Translations under genes and position numbers: made by a program | The notes under the pieces: model-generated | The model's input: the letters and a program-made list of their open reading frames with translations, nothing else | What the model was told of the DNA's origin: nothing | Databases searched by the model: none | DNA from: Fusobacterium varium | GTDB taxonomy: Bacteria > Fusobacteriota > Fusobacteriia > Fusobacteriales > Fusobacteriaceae | Assembly (NCBI GenBank): GCA_002356455.1 | Contig: AP017968.1 | Coordinates: 3,100,001-3,164,000 of the forward strand | DNA: 64,000 nt | Direction of reading: 5' to 3' | Part shown: positions 16,979 to 25,938 of the stretch, one piece after another | Numbering within the stretch: the first letter of the stretch is position 1 | How the letters are laid out: each line of letters starts with the position of its first letter

Positions 16979-18739
16979 ATGTCTAAGTTAAAAAAAATAG
17001 AAAACCATGTAAAAAAATATGCTAATATAATAGCAAATGTCATAGAAGCTGAAGTGGAAATAGTAGATAACGAACTTGTAAGAATAGCTGGAACTGGTTT
17101 ATTTCAAGATAAAAATAATGAAATAGTTAGTGGTGTTGTATATAAAGAAGTAATAAAAACAAAGAAAAGTCTTTTAATTAAAGAACCTAAAAAACATGAG
17201 CTCTGTAAAAAATGTGATTACAAAAAAGAATGCAAAGAAAAGCTGGAACTATCTTCTCCCATATTATATAAAGAAGAAGTAATTGGAGTAATTGGTCTTA
17301 TCTGTACTACAGATTTACAAAAAAATAAAGTTCTTAATAATCTTGATTCTTATCTCAATTTTCTTGAACAAATAGGTGATTTTATATCTGGGAAAGTATA
17401 TGAATATCAAAGTGAGATAAAAACACAGGAAATAAACGATATTTTAAAACAAATACTTAATAATATGGATAAATGTGTTCTCTCTTTAGATGCCAACAAT
17501 TATATAATCAATGCAAATAAATCAGCAATGAAAACTTTGAAACTAGGAGCTGAGTATGCTTCAAAACAAGTTAATATTATATCTAAAAAACTCACTATCT
17601 TAGGAAAAGATATATTCGAAATAACAATTGATGATAAATATTTCAATATGGTTGGAATCTCCATTCCAATATCTTCAATAAATGAAAAAGTTTATAATAT
17701 CTTTATTTTTGATAATGTTAATACTGAAATTCCTAAAAATCTAAAAATATCTAATGATTCCTATGCTTTAGATGCTATAATTGGTGAATCAGAAATTATG
17801 CAAAATTTAAAAAATAAAATAAGAAAAATAGCAGATACAAAATCCACTGTATTAATAACTGGAAAAAGTGGAACAGGAAAAGAGCTTGTAGCCAGAGCTA
17901 TTCATGATAGTGGTGAAAGAAGAAATAGACCATTCATAGCCATTAACTGTGGTGCTATACCTGATTCTCTTTTGGAAAGTGAGCTTTTTGGTTATGTAAA
18001 AGGAGCATTCAGTGGAGCCAGTTCAGAAGGAAGAGTAGGAAAATTTGAGCTTGCTAATACTGGAGATATTTTTTTAGATGAAATAGGAGAAATGCCTTAC
18101 TCTTTACAAGTAAAACTTTTAAGAGTACTTCAAGAAAGAACTTTAGTCAGAATTGGTTCAAATAAACTTATTAATCTGGATTTAAGAGTTATTGCCGCTA
18201 CTAACATGGATTTAAAAAAAATGGTGGAAGAAAATAAATTCAGAGAAGATTTATATTATAGATTAAATGTAATTCCTATTGAAATTCCGCCTTTATGTGA
18301 AAGGGGAGAAGATCTTTTCCTTATTATAGACAAACTTATAGAAAAATATAATAATATTTTTAATAAATATGTACACACTATAGATGAAGATGTAAAAGAA
18401 ATATTAAAAAGCTACTCATGGCCTGGAAATGTAAGAGAACTTGAAAATATTATTGAATTTATGGTAAATATGGCTGATGATTCTGGAAGAATCACTAAAA
18501 ATATGCTGTATGATAATATCCTCAAAAATAAACAAAATATAAAAAATGATAGAAATATATCATTTAATGATAGTAATGATGTTTATACTATTGAAGAAAT
18601 GGAAAAAATTCTTATAAAAAAAGCGTTAGAGCTATATAAAGATGATTCTAATTGTAAAAATAAAGCTGCCAGTAAACTTGGGATAGGTATTGCCACACTT
18701 TATAGAAAAATAGATAAATATAAATTAAACGAAATATAA
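16979..18739 (+). CDS. YgeV/UacR-like sigma-54-dependent activator
   Basis: The protein is 586 residues from this start. The N-terminal sensor region has a cysteine group (HELCKKCDYKKEC), a PAS-like part follows, then the AAA+ domain with Walker A TGKSGTGKELVARAIH and Walker B GDIFLDEIGEM. The sigma-54 contact loop is GAFSGA rather than GAFTGA. The C-terminus is a Fis-type helix-turn-helix (NKAASKLGIGIATLYRKI). The start used here has GGAGG eight bases upstream; an earlier in-frame ATG at 16868 would lie inside the activator sites. It sits between two divergent purine operons, each with a -24/-12 promoter, as does E. coli YgeV/UacR, so it most likely switches both on in response to a purine. 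Confidence 0.85.
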   Translation: MSKLKKIENHVKKYANIIANVIEAEVEIVDNELVRIAGTGLFQDKNNEIVSGVVYKEVIKTKKSLLIKEPKKHELCKKCDYKKECKEKLELSSPILYKEEVIGVIGLICTTDLQKNKVLNNLDSYLNFLEQIGDFISGKVYEYQSEIKTQEINDILKQILNNMDKCVLSLDANNYIINANKSAMKTLKLGAEYASKQVNIISKKLTILGKDIFEITIDDKYFNMVGISIPISSINEKVYNIFIFDNVNTEIPKNLKISNDSYALDAIIGESEIMQNLKNKIRKIADTKSTVLITGKSGTGKELVARAIHDSGERRNRPFIAINCGAIPDSLLESELFGYVKGAFSGASSEGRVGKFELANTGDIFLDEIGEMPYSLQVKLLRVLQERTLVRIGSNKLINLDLRVIAATNMDLKKMVEENKFREDLYYRLNVIPIEIPPLCERGEDLFLIIDKLIEKYNNIFNKYVHTIDEDVKEILKSYSWPGNVRELENIIEFMVNMADDSGRITKNMLYDNILKNKQNIKNDRNISFNDSNDVYTIEEMEKILIKKALELYKDDSNCKNKAASKLGIGIATLYRKIDKYKLNEI

Positions 18740-18774
18740 AATATTCTTAAAATTGTGTTTATAATTTCAAATAT

Positions 18775-18820
18775 AATTTCAGTAATTATGGCAGTTCAAA
18801 ACTGCCTAATTACTGAAATT
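18775..18820 (+). terminator. Long-stem terminator after the activator
   Basis: A stem of about 20 bases (AATTTCAGTAATTA with GGCAGTT, paired to AACTGCC with TAATTACTGAAATT) closes a short loop and is followed by TTTTG. It lies between the activator gene and the convergent oxidase gene, and can stop both strands. Confidence 0.85.
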
Positions 18821-18883
18821 TTGTTTCATTTACATAATATTATTTTTAATATTTTTATTACACTATATTTTTATGTTATTTCG

Positions 18884-19303
18884 TTATTTAATTATAATAT
18901 TTTCTGATTTAAAATTACTGTAAAATCTGCCGCTTTCAGCAGTAAACTTTAATACACAGTAATCTGGGTCAGTAATTCCTTTTTGATAATAAAGCTCATC
19001 CCCATCTTTCCATATCATTTCTTTACTTAAATTATCTTCAAGGATTTCCATTTTTCCCTTTAACATAATACCTCTAAAAAAACGCCTGTCACAAAAATAA
19101 ATACAAGCTTTAGAATCTGTTTTATACTGTTTAACACGCATAGAAGAAGTGTTTGTTGTAAAGTAAAAAACTTTAATTCCTTCTCTTTTTCTCGGTGGAA
19201 GCATTGCCTTAGTATTTGGAAACCCATCTTCATCTATTGAGCTTATATATGTTACTCCTTGTTTTTCTATAAGATTTCCCAATGTTTTTTCTGTATCTTT
19301 CAT
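18884..19303 (-). CDS. Pyridoxamine 5'-phosphate oxidase-fold (FMN-binding) protein
   Basis: This 139-residue protein has the split beta-barrel pattern of the PPOX/FMN-binding family (GVTYISSIDEDGFPNTKAML, YFTTNTSSMRVKQYK, KACIYFCDRRFFRGIMLKG). Members bind flavin or haem-like cofactors; many have no known substrate. It faces away from ygeX and shares the intergenic region that holds the activator sites, but no -24/-12 promoter is seen in its direction. Its link to purine breakdown is positional only. Confidence 0.75.
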   Translation of the reverse strand: MKDTEKTLGNLIEKQGVTYISSIDEDGFPNTKAMLPPRKREGIKVFYFTTNTSSMRVKQYKTDSKACIYFCDRRFFRGIMLKGKMEILEDNLSKEMIWKDGDELYYQKGITDPDYCVLKFTAESGRFYSNFKSENIIIK

Positions 19304-19342
19304 TTTAATCCCTCCTCATATATTTTAGTATACTATATTTTC

Positions 19343-19375
19343 TATCATTATGATATTGAAATTATCATAATGATA
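19343..19375. promoter_or_regulatory. Paired upstream activator sites for the ygeX operon
   Basis: TATCATTATGATA (19343-19355) and TATCATAATGATA (19363-19375) are perfect 13-bp palindromes around one central base, with centres 20 bp apart. They lie 83 bp behind the ygeX sigma-54 promoter and match the pair in front of ssnA. Confidence 0.85.
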
Positions 19376-19457
19376 ATTTTTTTAAAAATACTTGAAATAT
19401 TGCATTAAAAAACACTTTTTCTTTAAAAAATCAAATATTATTAAAAAATTTTGATTC

Positions 19458-19473
19458 TGGCACAGAAATTGCT
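19458..19473 (+). promoter_or_regulatory. Sigma-54 promoter of the ygeX operon
   Basis: TGGCACAGAAATTGCT matches the RpoN consensus almost base for base, with GG and GC separated by ten bases. The predicted start is about 35-40 bases before the ygeX start codon. Confidence 0.92.
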
Positions 19474-19519
19474 TATTATATAATTAAAATAAAAAATATA
19501 TATTAAGGAGGATTTCAAA

Positions 19520-20740
19520 GTGGAATTATTAAAATGGGTACACAATAAAAAAAGCAGAGATGCTGGATATAAAAAATCTGAACTTTCAGGATTTAGCTCT
19601 GAGGAAATGAAAGAGGTTTATGACTTTCATAAAAGTCTCCCTGATTATCAGGCAACTCCTTTAGTTGATTTGAAAACTCTTGCTTCATACTATGGTGTTA
19701 AAAAAGTATGGCTGAAGGATGAATCTAAAAGATTTGGACTTAATGCTTTCAAAGTACTTGGGGGATCATATGCAATAGGGAAATATCTTAGTAAAAAACT
19801 TAATAGAGATATGAAAGATCTTCCTTTCAATGTGCTTATCTCTGATGAAGTAAAAAAACAGCTTGGTGATGTTATTTTTGTTACTGCTACTGATGGTAAC
19901 CACGGTAGAGGCGTAGCATGGATGGCTGCAAGACTTAGACAAAAATCTGTTGTATATATGCCTAAAGGTTCTGCTCAAATGAGATTTGATGCAATAGCTA
20001 AAGAAGGAGCAGATGTAAGTATAACTGATCTTAACTATGATGATGCTGTAAGACTTGCTAATAAAGGTGCGCAGGATCATGGATGGATAATGGTACAGGA
20101 TACTGCATGGGATGGATATGAAGAAATACCTTTATGGATAATGCAGGGATATTCAACAATAATAAATGAGGTTGTAGAACAGCTTGAAGCAGTTAAAGAA
20201 GAAAAACCGACTCATGTATTTCTTCAGGCTGGAGTAGGATCATTCGCAGGGGCAGTACAGGGATATTTAGCTCATCTTTATGGAGATGACAGACCAGTTA
20301 CTGTTATTTGTGAGCCTCATGGAGCCAACTGCATATATAAATCTATGAAAGCTGATGATGGAAATCCTCATAATGTATCTGGAGATCTTACTACTATAAT
20401 GGCTGGACTTGCTTGTGGAGAGCCAAATACTATCAGCTGGAAAATATTAAGAGATAATGCAGACTTCTCTGTATCATGTGATGATCAGATTGCAGCCAGA
20501 GGAATGAGAGTACTTTCTAGTCCTCTTGGAACAGATACAAGAGTTATCTCAGGAGAATCAGGAGCTGTAGGGCTGGGACTATTCACTATTCTTTCAGAAA
20601 AGAAAGAAGAATACAAAGAACTTATGAAGGAACTTAAAATAGATGAAAATTCAAGAATTCTCTGCATCAGTACAGAGGGAGATACAGATGTAGAAGGATT
20701 CAAAAATATAGTATGGAATGGAGCTTATCCAAATAAATAA
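19520..20740 (+). CDS. ygeX: 2,3-Diaminopropionate ammonia-lyase
   Basis: This 406-residue PLP enzyme splits 2,3-diaminopropionate to pyruvate and two ammonia. The cofactor lysine is Lys78 in RFGLNAFKVLGGSYA and the acid is Asp125 in TATDGNHGRGVAW, matching the known layout of the E. coli enzyme. Its length is normal for the family. An AAGGAGG ribosome site precedes the start. It is first in the operon ygeX-ygeY-dihydropyrimidinase-ridA, behind a strong -24/-12 promoter. In anaerobic purine breakdown this step converts the ring carbon skeleton to pyruvate. Confidence 0.92.
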   Translation: MELLKWVHNKKSRDAGYKKSELSGFSSEEMKEVYDFHKSLPDYQATPLVDLKTLASYYGVKKVWLKDESKRFGLNAFKVLGGSYAIGKYLSKKLNRDMKDLPFNVLISDEVKKQLGDVIFVTATDGNHGRGVAWMAARLRQKSVVYMPKGSAQMRFDAIAKEGADVSITDLNYDDAVRLANKGAQDHGWIMVQDTAWDGYEEIPLWIMQGYSTIINEVVEQLEAVKEEKPTHVFLQAGVGSFAGAVQGYLAHLYGDDRPVTVICEPHGANCIYKSMKADDGNPHNVSGDLTTIMAGLACGEPNTISWKILRDNADFSVSCDDQIAARGMRVLSSPLGTDTRVISGESGAVGLGLFTILSEKKEEYKELMKELKIDENSRILCISTEGDTDVEGFKNIVWNGAYPNK

Positions 20741-20776
20741 ATCATATTTTAAATAAAAAATTCAGGAGGAATTTAA

Positions 20777-21961
20777 ATGTTGACTAATGAAAGAAAAGAA
20801 CAGATAGTAAAAGTACTTCAAAACCTTATTCAAAGAAGAAGTTATTCAGGAGAAGAAAAAGAGGTAGCAGAATATATTAAAAAATTATGTCTTGAAGTAG
20901 GATATGACACTGTACATATAGATAAATATGGAAATGTTATTGGTTCTGTAAAGGGAAAATATGAAGGACCAAAAGTACTTATGGATGGTCATATAGATAC
21001 TGTTCCAGTAGATGAGGAAAAATGGACTAAGAAACCTTTTGCTGGTAATATAGAAGATGGAAAACTTTATGGAAGAGGAACTACTGATATGAAGGGAGCT
21101 GTGTGCGCAATGCTTTTAGCAGGAGCATACTTAGCTCAAGACCTTAAAAAAGAATTCGCTGGAGAAATATTCATTGCTGGTGTAGTTCATGAAGAATGTT
21201 TTGAAGGAGTTGCAGCAAGAGAAATAAGTAAATATGTAAAACCTGATTATGTAATAATAGGAGAAGCTTCTCAGCTTAATCTTAAAATAGGACAAAGAGG
21301 AAGAGGAGAAATAGTAGTAGAAACTTTTGGTAAACCAGCTCACTCAGCTAACCCAGAAAAAGGAATAAATGCAGTATATAAAATGATGAAGATAATTGAA
21401 AATATTCAAAAACTTCCAATGACTCATCATGATACACTAGGATATGGAATACTTGAATTAACAGATGTAAAATCATCTCCATATCCAGGAGCATCAGTAG
21501 TACCTGACTACTGCAGAGCTACTTATGACAGAAGACTTTTAGTAGGAGAAACTCCTGAAAGTGTACTTGCACCTATTCAAAAACTGCTGGATGAAATGAT
21601 GAAAGAAGATGACACTCTGAAAGCAAAAGTATCATATGCAAAAGGAGTAGAAAAATGCTGGACAGGAGCAACAATAGAAGGGGAAAGATTCTTCCCGGGA
21701 TGGCTGTTTGAAGAAAAAGATGAATATGTACAAAAAGCATTGAAAGCTTTAAAAGAAATAGGACAGACACCAGCAATAACCCATTACAACTTCTGTACAA
21801 ATGGGTCACACTATGCAGGAGAAGCAGGAATAAAAACAATAGGATATGGACCATCAAGAGAAAATCTGGCACATACAATAGATGAATATATAGAACTGGA
21901 TAGTTTGTATAATGTAACTGAAGGATATTATGCAATTTTAAAAGCTTATTTAACAAAATAG
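20777..21961 (+). CDS. ygeY: YgeY-type M20 metallohydrolase
   Basis: This 394-residue M20 peptidase/deacylase belongs to the YgeY group. Metal and catalytic motifs are seen in MDGHIDTVP (His72, Asp74), GRGTTDMKG (Asp104) and VHEECFEG (Glu139-Glu140). It should cut an amide or ureido bond of a small substrate rather than a peptide, probably forming the amino acid that YgeX consumes. The gene starts 36 bases after ygeX with AGGAGGAA in front, and is followed by the hydantoinase-like gene. Confidence 0.88.
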   Translation: MLTNERKEQIVKVLQNLIQRRSYSGEEKEVAEYIKKLCLEVGYDTVHIDKYGNVIGSVKGKYEGPKVLMDGHIDTVPVDEEKWTKKPFAGNIEDGKLYGRGTTDMKGAVCAMLLAGAYLAQDLKKEFAGEIFIAGVVHEECFEGVAAREISKYVKPDYVIIGEASQLNLKIGQRGRGEIVVETFGKPAHSANPEKGINAVYKMMKIIENIQKLPMTHHDTLGYGILELTDVKSSPYPGASVVPDYCRATYDRRLLVGETPESVLAPIQKLLDEMMKEDDTLKAKVSYAKGVEKCWTGATIEGERFFPGWLFEEKDEYVQKALKALKEIGQTPAITHYNFCTNGSHYAGEAGIKTIGYGPSRENLAHTIDEYIELDSLYNVTEGYYAILKAYLTK

Positions 21962-21981
21962 ATTCTATTAAGGAGTATTTT

Positions 21982-23319
21982 ATGCTTTTGATAAAAAATG
22001 GAAATGTTCTCACAGGAAATAAAATTGAAAAACTTGATATTTTAATAGAGAATGAAAAAATAAAAAAAATAGATAAAAATATTTCTGAAAATATTTGTGA
22101 CAATGTATTAAATGCTCAAGGAAAATATATTATTCCTGGAGGCATTGATGTGCATACTCACTTTAATATTGATGTGGGAATAATTTCAGCTGATGATTTT
22201 TACACTGGAACTGCTGCTGCTGCTTTTGGAGGTACTACCTGTATAGTAGATCATCCTGGTTTTGGTCCTAAGGGATGTAATTTAGAATACCAGATAAATA
22301 AATATATAAAAGATGCTGAAAATTCAAATATAGATTATTCTTTTCATGGCGTCGTACAGGAAGTCTATGAAGATATATTTTCACAAATGGAAAGCTTAAA
22401 AAAAATGGGAATAAATAGTGTCAAAATATATATGACATATGCCTATAAAATGACTGATGATGATGTTTTAAAAATGTTTAAATATGCAAAAAAATTAAAT
22501 ATGATTGTGTGTGTTCATTCTGAAGATGACAAAGGAATTGAATTTCTAAGAGGAAAATTTACTGAAGAAAGTAAACTTGCTCCAATATATCATGCTGAAT
22601 CAAGACCTGATTTTATTGAGGGATGTTCTGTATATAAGCTTCTTTCATATGCTCAAATAACTGGTTTTGAAAAATTATATCTGGTACATATATCTTCTAA
22701 AGAATCTATGAAAATAATTGAAGACTTTAGAAAAAAAGGAGTAAAGTTTTTTGTTGAATCTTGTCCTCAATATATTTTTCTTACTGAAGAAAAATATCTG
22801 GAAAAAAATGCTCTTGATTTCATTCTCAGTCCCCCTTTGAGAAAAAAAGAGGATACAGAATATATAAAAGATTCTTTAATTAATAAAAAAATAGATGTTA
22901 TTGCAACTGACCACTGTTCTTTTACTTTAGAAGATAAATCAAAAGGAAAAAATGATTTCAAACTTTGTCCTAATGGTATTCCTGGTGTAGAAGAAAGAAT
23001 TCCTTTACTTTTTAATGAAGTTATCAATAACAGACTATCAGTAGAAATATTTCTTAAAACAGTTTGTGAAAATCCTGCAAAAATATTTGGATTATTTCCT
23101 AAAAAAGGTATATTGACAGAATGCAGTGATGCTGATATAGTAATACTTGAAAAGAAAGATTCAAAGATAGAAAATGTGCACACTGCTGCCAAATATAGCT
23201 GTTATAACAACTTTCCTCTTTCAGCAGTAGTAGATACTGTCATATTAAGAGGTAATATAATAATTAAAAACAATGAACTTATAAAAAAATCATTAGGTAA
23301 ATTTATAAAAAGAATATAA
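21982..23319 (+). CDS. Dihydropyrimidinase/hydantoinase-family ring-opening amidohydrolase
   Basis: This 445-residue cyclic amidohydrolase opens five- or six-membered ureide rings. It has the HxH metal pair in GGIDVHTHFNID, the likely carboxylated lysine in NSVKIYMTYAYK, and further ligands in CVHSEDDKG and LVHISSKES, with the Asp in IATDHCSF. It corresponds in position to E. coli hyuA/ygeZ. It probably opens an imidazole- or hydantoin-type intermediate of purine breakdown before YgeY acts. The gap to ygeY is 20 bases. Confidence 0.85.
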   Translation: MLLIKNGNVLTGNKIEKLDILIENEKIKKIDKNISENICDNVLNAQGKYIIPGGIDVHTHFNIDVGIISADDFYTGTAAAAFGGTTCIVDHPGFGPKGCNLEYQINKYIKDAENSNIDYSFHGVVQEVYEDIFSQMESLKKMGINSVKIYMTYAYKMTDDDVLKMFKYAKKLNMIVCVHSEDDKGIEFLRGKFTEESKLAPIYHAESRPDFIEGCSVYKLLSYAQITGFEKLYLVHISSKESMKIIEDFRKKGVKFFVESCPQYIFLTEEKYLEKNALDFILSPPLRKKEDTEYIKDSLINKKIDVIATDHCSFTLEDKSKGKNDFKLCPNGIPGVEERIPLLFNEVINNRLSVEIFLKTVCENPAKIFGLFPKKGILTECSDADIVILEKKDSKIENVHTAAKYSCYNNFPLSAVVDTVILRGNIIIKNNELIKKSLGKFIKRI

Positions 23320-23338
23320 AACATAGGAGGAAAAATCA

Positions 23339-23716
23339 ATGAAAAAAATAATTCACACTGAAAAAGCACCTGCTGCTTTAGGACCATATTCACAAGCTAT
23401 AGAAGTTAATGGAACTCTTTATGTTTCTGGACAAATTCCATTTGTTCCTGAAACAATGACTCTAGTTTCTGACTGTGTAAAAGCTCAGACTAAACAATCT
23501 CTAGAAAATATTAAAGCTATACTTGAAGCTGCCGGATATACTTTTAAAGATGTAGTAAGAGCTGGAGTATTCATTAAAGATATGAATGATTTTGCAGCTG
23601 TAAATGAAGTTTATGCTGAATATCTTGGAGATGTAAAACCTGCAAGAGCATGTGTTGAAGTAGCTAGACTTCCAAAAGATGTAAAAGTTGAAATAGAAGT
23701 TATTGCTGTAAAATAG
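23339..23716 (+). CDS. ridA: RidA-family enamine/imine deaminase
   Basis: This 125-residue protein of the RidA/YjgF family has the family's end motif with the key arginine ([21 protein letters not shown]). RidA hydrolyses reactive 2-aminoacrylate, the enamine released by PLP lyases, to pyruvate. It starts 19 bases after the hydantoinase gene and ends the operon that begins with ygeX, whose chemistry passes through that same intermediate. A strong terminator follows. Confidence 0.9.
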   Translation: MKKIIHTEKAPAALGPYSQAIEVNGTLYVSGQIPFVPETMTLVSDCVKAQTKQSLENIKAILEAAGYTFKDVVRAGVFIKDMNDFAAVNEVYAEYLGDVKPARACVEVARLPKDVKVEIEVIAVK

Positions 23717-23729
23717 TAATATATATTTT

Positions 23730-23772
23730 AAAATGGGGAGAAATCCAACAGTTGGATTTCCTCCATTTTTTT
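23730..23772 (+). terminator. Terminator of the ygeX operon
   Basis: AAAATGGGGAGAAATCCAAC pairs with GTTGGATTTCCTCCATTTT around a tiny loop, and a T run follows. It closes the four-gene operon. Confidence 0.88.
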
Positions 23773-23918
23773 ATTAATTTATGAATTAAATTTTTCTATT
23801 TTCTTTTATTGACAAACAAAAAAAATGTTATATACTTAAATTAGAAAAATATATAGTGCTTTTATAGATTATAAAAAAATGATTGATTTATAATATAATT
23901 ATTGGAGTTGAATTAATT

Positions 23919-24230
23919 ATGATGACTGATAATTACATATACATTTTAGGAGTTTCTAAAACAAACTTTGATAATGCTATAACTAAAAATTATAATATGC
24001 TTTTTGTTGGATTTCTAATTGATAAAAATAGTGATAAAATAGTTGATGTTGAAGCTACAATGATTTTAGAATTAAGTAATAAGTTTATAAAAACACTATT
24101 TATAAATAAAAATTTTATTAAAGATTATGATATAATTATCAATGAGTTTGAAAAAAGATATTTCGGCAGATCACAAAAAGCCCTTATCACTGCCTATAAA
24201 GATGCTTTAAAAAAATATGAAAATATATAA
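23919..24230 (+). CDS. DUF3870-family small protein
   Basis: This protein of about 103 residues ends in the GRSQKALITAYKDAL signature of DUF3870 proteins; its function is unknown. These proteins occur beside amidohydrolase and carrier genes in anaerobes. The ATG at 23919 is preferred to one at 23883 because GGAG lies about 14 bases before it and the upstream codons do not fit the family. It is cut off from the neighbouring genes by terminators on both sides. Confidence 0.65.
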   Translation: MMTDNYIYILGVSKTNFDNAITKNYNMLFVGFLIDKNSDKIVDVEATMILELSNKFIKTLFINKNFIKDYDIIINEFEKRYFGRSQKALITAYKDALKKYENI

Positions 24231-24269
24231 TGAGAATTTTTTATACACTTATTTGTTCACACAAATGAG

Positions 24270-24320
24270 GTCCAAAATTCCACCTGTAAATGTTACTGGT
24301 TGAGTTTTGGATTTTTTTAT
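24270..24320 (+). terminator. Terminator after the DUF3870 gene
   Basis: TCCAAAA near 24270 pairs with TTTTGGA near 24304, with a weaker inner pairing of CCACC with GGTTG. A long T run follows. It lies in the leader of the next gene, so a role as an attenuator cannot be excluded. Confidence 0.6.
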
Positions 24321-24344
24321 TTTTATAATAGGGGGGAATGCTGT

Positions 24345-25922
24345 ATGTATGATTTAGTAATTTTAAATGGAAAAGTTTTTGATGGAAATGATGGCGTCAG
24401 CAAAAAATTAAATATTGGTATTACCGATGATAAAATTGCTGTTATAACAGAATTACCTGTGACAGGTAAAAAAATTATTGATGCTTCTAATAAATATGTA
24501 TCTCCTGGCTTTATTGATGTCCATGGACATTCTGACCTTGTTCCTTTACTGGGAGCGAATTACAACAGTAAACTTTACCAAGGTGTTACCACTGAAATAA
24601 ATGGCAATTGCGGTATTGGTCCTGTTCCCTCATCTCCCAAAACAGCAGAACTTACAAAAAAATATATGAATGATAACCTCTCCATATCAGATAAAAAATT
24701 TGATTTTGAAAATATTAATTCTCTTAATAAATTAAAAAAATTAATGAAATCACATCCTTTTAATATAAATCAAGGTTATCTTATTGGTGGTGGCAGTATT
24801 AGAATAGCTGTTATGGGATTTGACAACAGAGAAGCTTCTCAAGAAGAAATAGAAAAAATGCAGCTTCTTTTAGAAGATGAATTAAAAGCTGGAGCATATG
24901 GAATTTCCTTTGGTCTTATTTATCCTCCTGGTTCCTTTACTTATACTAAAGAAATAATAGAAATGTTAAAAGTTATAAAAAAATATGATAAAGTAGCTGT
25001 TTTTCATATGAGAAATGAAGGAGAGAAAGTTTTAGAATCAGTTGAAGAAATGATTTTTATAGCTAAGGAAAGTGGTGCAAAAGTTGAAATATCTCATTTT
25101 AAAATAATGTACAAACCTCTATGGGATACATCTGAAAAGTTAATAAAAATGATTGAAGAAGCAAGGGAGAAAGGAGTTAAAATATCTTTTGACCAATATC
25201 CTTATGTAGCTTCTGCCACAAGTCTTTTTGTACTTATTCCTTCAGATTTATTTGCTGTCGGGTTAAAAGCTATGATAGAAAAATTAGATATCAATGATAA
25301 AGCTCTTCTTGACCAAATTAAAGATAAAATTGAGAAAAGAGGTGGGGCTGACAGAGTTGTTATCGCATCTGTCATAGAAAAATTTAAAGAAAGTGAAGGA
25401 AAAAATCTTTTAGAAATCAGTAAAATATGGAATATTTCTCCTGAACAATGCGTTGTCAAATTTATAAAAGAATCTACTGGAAAAGTTAATGCTATTTATT
25501 TTTCAATGAGTGAATCAGATGTGGAAAATATAATGAAACAAAAATATGGAATAATCGCCAGTGATGGATATTCTTATCCATTAGAAACTCCTGAAGGATT
25601 TGGATTTCCTCATCCTAGAAATTTTGGCACTTTTCCGAAATTTTTAGAGACAGTAAGAGAGAAAAATCTTCTTTCTATTGAAGAAGCTCTTAGAAAAATA
25701 ACATCTATTCCAGCTAAAGTATTTAATATAAAAGATAGAGGAGTTCTAAAAGAAGGAGCTTTTGCTGACATAACTATATTTGACTTTGAAAAAATAAAAG
25801 ATAATTCTACTTTTATCAACCCTTTCAGAAAACCTTCTGGAATTGACTATGTAATAGTCAATGGAAAAGTAACTGTAGAAAATGGAATATATAATCATAT
25901 AACTAATGGAAAAATAATATAA
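24345..25922 (+). CDS. N-acyl-D-amino-acid deacylase, second type
   Basis: The protein is 525 residues from this start. The zinc motif is GFIDVHGHSDL; the Cys ligand lies in NGNCGIGPVPS, and other ligands in FHMRNEGEK and VEISHFKIM. The catalytic Asp is in IASDGYSYP, followed by the PHPRNFGTFPKFL loop of D-aminoacylases. It differs strongly from the deacylase at 6529, so it is unlikely to be a recent duplicate and may take other acyl-D-amino acids or peptidoglycan fragments. The start is set by GGGGGGAA nine bases upstream; an earlier in-frame ATG at 24300 lies inside the terminator. The permease follows 16 bases later. Confidence 0.85.
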   Translation: MYDLVILNGKVFDGNDGVSKKLNIGITDDKIAVITELPVTGKKIIDASNKYVSPGFIDVHGHSDLVPLLGANYNSKLYQGVTTEINGNCGIGPVPSSPKTAELTKKYMNDNLSISDKKFDFENINSLNKLKKLMKSHPFNINQGYLIGGGSIRIAVMGFDNREASQEEIEKMQLLLEDELKAGAYGISFGLIYPPGSFTYTKEIIEMLKVIKKYDKVAVFHMRNEGEKVLESVEEMIFIAKESGAKVEISHFKIMYKPLWDTSEKLIKMIEEAREKGVKISFDQYPYVASATSLFVLIPSDLFAVGLKAMIEKLDINDKALLDQIKDKIEKRGGADRVVIASVIEKFKESEGKNLLEISKIWNISPEQCVVKFIKESTGKVNAIYFSMSESDVENIMKQKYGIIASDGYSYPLETPEGFGFPHPRNFGTFPKFLETVREKNLLSIEEALRKITSIPAKVFNIKDRGVLKEGAFADITIFDFEKIKDNSTFINPFRKPSGIDYVIVNGKVTVENGIYNHITNGKII

Positions 25923-25938
25923 ATAAGGGGGAGATTTT

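Noticed and set aside
10276-21961. Reading the cluster as selenoprotein genes because relatives are labelled selenium-linked
   Set aside because: No in-frame TGA is present in the xanthine dehydrogenase, ssnA, ygeX or ygeY frames. Any selenium would be a labile cofactor, which sequence cannot show.
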